From Tetrahymena thermophila SB210 (taxonomy: Eukaryota; Ciliophora; Oligohymenophorea; Hymenostomatida; Tetrahymenidae), in the NCBI RefSeq assembly GCF_000189635.1, contig NW_002476571.1, forward strand, positions 783,186-847,185: a DNA stretch of 64,000 bases, given 5' to 3'. Positions 60,601 to 64,000 of the stretch are shown in pieces. The notes under the pieces were generated by a model. The model saw only the letters and a list, made by a program, of their open reading frames with translations, was not told the DNA's origin and did no database searches. The first letter of the stretch is position 1. The number at the start of each line of letters is the position of its first letter. Position numbers and translations under genes: made by a program.

Positions 60601-63586
60601 TTTGAAATCGCAGTACACTCATCAGCCATTACTCAAATGGTTCTTTCTTATGATAATCAATACTTATTCACAGGAGATGAAGATGGGTAAGTTTTCATGC
60701 TAAAAATAGCTGACGTATTTGAAAATGGAGAACTCATCGATTTTAAGAAAAACTCAGCAACAAATTCTAAAAATGAGGATAAACTCAGAATAGAATAAAC
60801 TTCTAATGACTTATTCCTTGCCAAAATTTCCAAAATCATGGAAAAGAATGAGCTTAAAAAGAAACTTTAATTCGAAGTTGTAAAATTAGAGTAAACCAAG
60901 AAAATAGAAACTCAAAAGCTTGACAATATGTACAAGTAAAAAATGGATGCAATCAATAAAGTAAAAATTTTATTTTTTGATTAAATAATTTAAATAATTT
61001 TGACTATTTTTTTTAAATTGAAATGAATTTGATTAAAATTTTAAACAAAAATATAAAAGGACTTTTAAATCACGATGGAAAGTGACATGAAAATGAAAGA
61101 TACATTTGTGTCGAAATCGAATGACGAATATAATAAATTGTATGAGCAGTTTGTTACAGAATAAAAAAAATACAAATAAGATATTGAATAATTGGAATAA
61201 TTGCATAAATAGAAAATTGGTATTTAACTTTAAATTAAAAGACTCTTATTTAACAAGAATTCTTTAAACTAAAGAGTATGAAAACTAAAGAAACAAAGAC
61301 TTAGAAGATGAAATTGAAAAAATTAAGCAGAAACATAAAGATGACTTATAAAATTTGCTTAATTAGCACAAAGAAGACTTAAAAAAGTTAAAAGTAATTA
61401 ATTTCAATTTTTTCTTGGCAAAATTAAAAATTTTTTTTTTATAGATGAATTTCTATGAGAAATGCCAAAAAATATAAGTAAAATACTCAAATGTCGTTGA
61501 TAATACTAAAAATTTTGGTAACGCATTTATCACTCGTTTAGAGAACTAAGATGTAGAATATGAGAAAGAAATAGATGAAAAGATAAAAGAATTAAAGGAA
61601 GAAATATCTAAGATAAAGAGGGTTAATGAAGATCTTGAAAAGAAGAATCAAGATCTTATAAAGCAGTATGAAAAGTTAAAACGTGAGGATGAAGATTTAC
61701 AAAAAAAAATTGATGAATAATTGAAACGCCACAATGAAATTAGAATGGAAAATTTAAAGAATGACCAAGATATTCTTAAAATGTAGCATTAATTATTAGA
61801 AAGATTATAAGTTATTGATAGCAAGGAAGAAACATGTAAATAAGCTAAAGATGAACAAATTAATCTTGAAAACTTTAGATACATGTTAAACTAGAAAAAG
61901 AAGAGCTTGCAAAACGAAAAAGGAAATCTCTTAGATAAAATAACAAACAAAGAAAAAAATCTAAAAAATATGTTTAATGAATTGATTAAAGAATCTAATT
62001 AAAATGAACAAAAGTATTAAGATCTTAAAAAATTGAACGCAGAAATTAAAGTCTTAGAAAACTCTATTAAAAAGTGCGAAGTCGAGATATTCTTTAACAC
62101 AAATAAACTTACCTCATTCTAAAATGTAATTTTTATTTTAACAATTATTGAAATTAATTTTTAGTTTAATTAATTGATAATTTTATGAAAATAATTTAGT
62201 AACTACAAACAATTATGAAGAGCTAAGAAAGTGTCACAGTAGTAGGTAAGAAACTTTATGACATGCTAGAGAAATCTAAGAACAACGAGGAGTTTAATAA
62301 GTATTCATCTAAAAAGGTTATTTCTAGTAAATTATCAAATTCTGTTAATTATTTAATTTTTAATTTATTAGTAACAATATTTAACTAAATAATATGGCTT
62401 TATTTAAAATGAGATATTTACAGTTTTTTAGCAAGATCTCAAAATATTTATTTGAAAATTTTTAATATAACAAATTAATATTATAATTTTAACTCTAAGC
62501 AACTTAAAAGAAATTAATTTTATTTAAAGATTTCTTCTTTTCATTGTATTTAAGTATAATATTTAAAGCTTTTTTAATTCATACAGTAAATATGCAAACA
62601 TTGAATGTTTTTTTAAAAGAAGTTTAATAAATATTTTAATTAATCAAATAAATATTTATTAATAATAAAAAAACCTTTTTTCATCAAATTTTTTTATTTT
62701 TATTCAAATTATTCTCTAAATTAACTTAGATGAAGATATTAAGGAAATCATTAAGATGAAACAAGAAAAACCTAACGAGGTCAATGATGAACTTTTAAGA
62801 TAAGGAAGATGGATGACTAAAAAGCTTCATTTAATTAAAATTACATCTGATAAATTAAAATAAATTCGTGGAGATAATATCAACACAATTTTGAATTAGA
62901 ATACTAAACTCATCGAAGAGTGCAATTTGTTGAGAGGTGAAAATGAAAGATATAGAAAAGAAATGAAAAAAATTGAGAAATTACTTGCAGAAGCTATTAG
63001 AAAGAGGCAAAAACTTAGAAACTAATCATCTTAAAACCCAGCTTAAATGAAGAAATTGATAGAGAAATATGATGAAAATGAAGAAAAGCTACAGAGTCAA
63101 AAAGAAAGAATTTCAAATATTAAAGTAAATACAAATCAATAAAAATAACATAGAAATAATTGGTTTTTATTAATTATTATTAGCAATCAATAGAAGAAAT
63201 TGTAAGCAAGGTTGATGAGTCATCTAGTCGCTTACCAGCTATAAATAATAAAAAGTAATCAGATTTTTTTTTTTAAGTTTTTTATGTCATATCTAATTTA
63301 ATTATCTAGGGGAGCAGGTATGTCGATTACTGTTAATTAGAGTGGCCTTTCCACAGATATAAGTTAAAGTAGAATAGGAAAATAAGGTATTTAGGCCTCC
63401 TCTACAAAAGATAAATCAGTTCTCTCTTAATAAAATAACTAATCTATTATAGGAACTAACAACCCTCAAGGGCAAGTTCAGTATCCAGAAACTGTGGTTG
63501 AAAATCCTTTAGAGCATGATAGACCAACAACTTCCGAAATGGGAAGAAAGAAAAAATTAAATAACATTATTACTAATAATAATTGA
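57640..63586 (+). CDS. CFAP57: CFAP57 (WDR65) ciliary WD40/coiled-coil protein, about 1489 aa
   Basis: Seventeen exons: 57640-57726, 57755-57833, 57861-57926, 58076-58260, 58301-58367, 58584-58780, 58822-59787, 59840-59995, 60051-60414, 60488-60960, 61060-61219, 61275-61393, 61445-62125, 62200-62326, 62730-63124, 63184-63254, 63310-63586; 1490 codons. CFAP57 is an axonemal protein linked to inner-arm dynein positioning in cilia. The first 950 or so residues are WD40 propellers, with family segments IVLTGQNYFRMWE, IFATCSEDNTVKIWNYYE, PLSVSLHPFGMFIAVGF and ITQMVLSYDNQYLFTGDEDG. A long coiled coil follows, with a Gln/Ser-rich tail. The N-terminal extension is Q-rich. The intron at 58261-58300 has no AG at its 3' end, so that junction is doubtful; all others are GT..AG. 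Confidence 0.9.
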
Positions 63587-64000
63587 TTAAAAATTATTTT
63601 GTTTTTTTACTTCTTAATTTATATAAAATAATCATAAAAATAAGATTTCAATTGATATAAAATAAAAAATCTTGTGATTTTAGTTAAAAATGAAAAACAA
63701 ACTAAATAATTTTAGTTCAAAAAAAAAATTGAATTTGTTCATTCATTTTTCTGAAAAATCATTTTGATGATAAATTTTTAAAAAAATATTGTCAAGGTTT
63801 TATATGAATGAATATTCTAAAATAAATATCTAGATTTAACTAAAATTTGTGATTCTTATTTATATTTTATAAATTATTATTAAATATTTAACTTTGATAA
63901 AGTTTTTGTTTTTTAATCGAATTTTTTTGAATTTTATAAAATTAATTTGGGAGATATGATTAAAAGGGCTTTAAAAGATATTGAAATCAGATAAATTTAA
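63587..64000. other. 3' flank of CFAP57, no gene seen
   Basis: About 410 bp of AT-rich sequence to the window edge. A short open stretch at the very end (from about 63957) could belong to a following gene but is too short to judge. Confidence 0.45.

Overview
This window is nuclear DNA of a ciliate, most probably the somatic (macronuclear) genome of Tetrahymena or a close relative. It is very AT-rich. Every recognisable protein reads correctly only when TAA and TAG code for glutamine and TGA is the sole stop. Introns are short, AT-rich and GT..AG. I see no telomere repeat, tRNA or rRNA. One 100-N gap lies at 39545-39644. An open-frame search with the standard code breaks most real genes here, so gene models were built by hand from splice sites and frame continuity.

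Layout. 1-652 is the 3' end of a secreted or GPI-anchored protein gene. 1483-9502 holds two head-to-tail leucine-rich-repeat (LRR) genes, A and B; B is broken off at its 3' end next to a 330-bp tandem duplication. 10449-12330 (-) is a ULK-like protein kinase. 13712-17944 (-) is a 1410-residue Q/N-rich protein with an EF-hand. 19915-20964 (+) is an acid-ceramidase/NAAA-type amidase. 22010-22654 (+) is a conserved protein of unknown function. 23491-25099 (-) is replication factor C subunit 5. 26369-27620 (+) is UNC-50. 28091-31721 (+) is LRR gene F. 32406-33769 and 34848-36222 (-) are two paralogous cysteine-rich secreted proteins. 37045-41332 (-) is LRR gene E, whose intron contains the gap. 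43271-45097 (+) is a pseudokinase with TPRs. 45905-50336 (+) and 51049-54738 (-) are LRR genes C and D, tail to tail. 55217-56489 (-) is a third cysteine-rich paralogue. 57640-63586 (+) is the ciliary protein CFAP57.

The striking theme is the LRR family. Six genes in 64 kb are assembled from symmetrical phase-2 exons of 90 nt (rarely 84 or 81), each encoding one 30-residue LRR of the ribonuclease-inhibitor type. They are capped by a shared two-exon start (39-42 nt plus 50 nt) and a shared last exon carrying a K-R-L-V-like motif. Because all internal introns are phase 2, any exon can be gained, lost or swapped without breaking the frame. The genes show this at every stage: near-identical recent units in B, a truncated gene, decayed exons, insertions in introns, and old divergent arrays in E and F. 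The unit-to-unit differences I noted fall mainly at positions expected on the exposed face of the LRR solenoid, so a recognition role is possible but unproven. The remaining genes (kinase, RFC5, UNC-50, CFAP57, amidase) are ordinary conserved genes with no evident functional link to one another.
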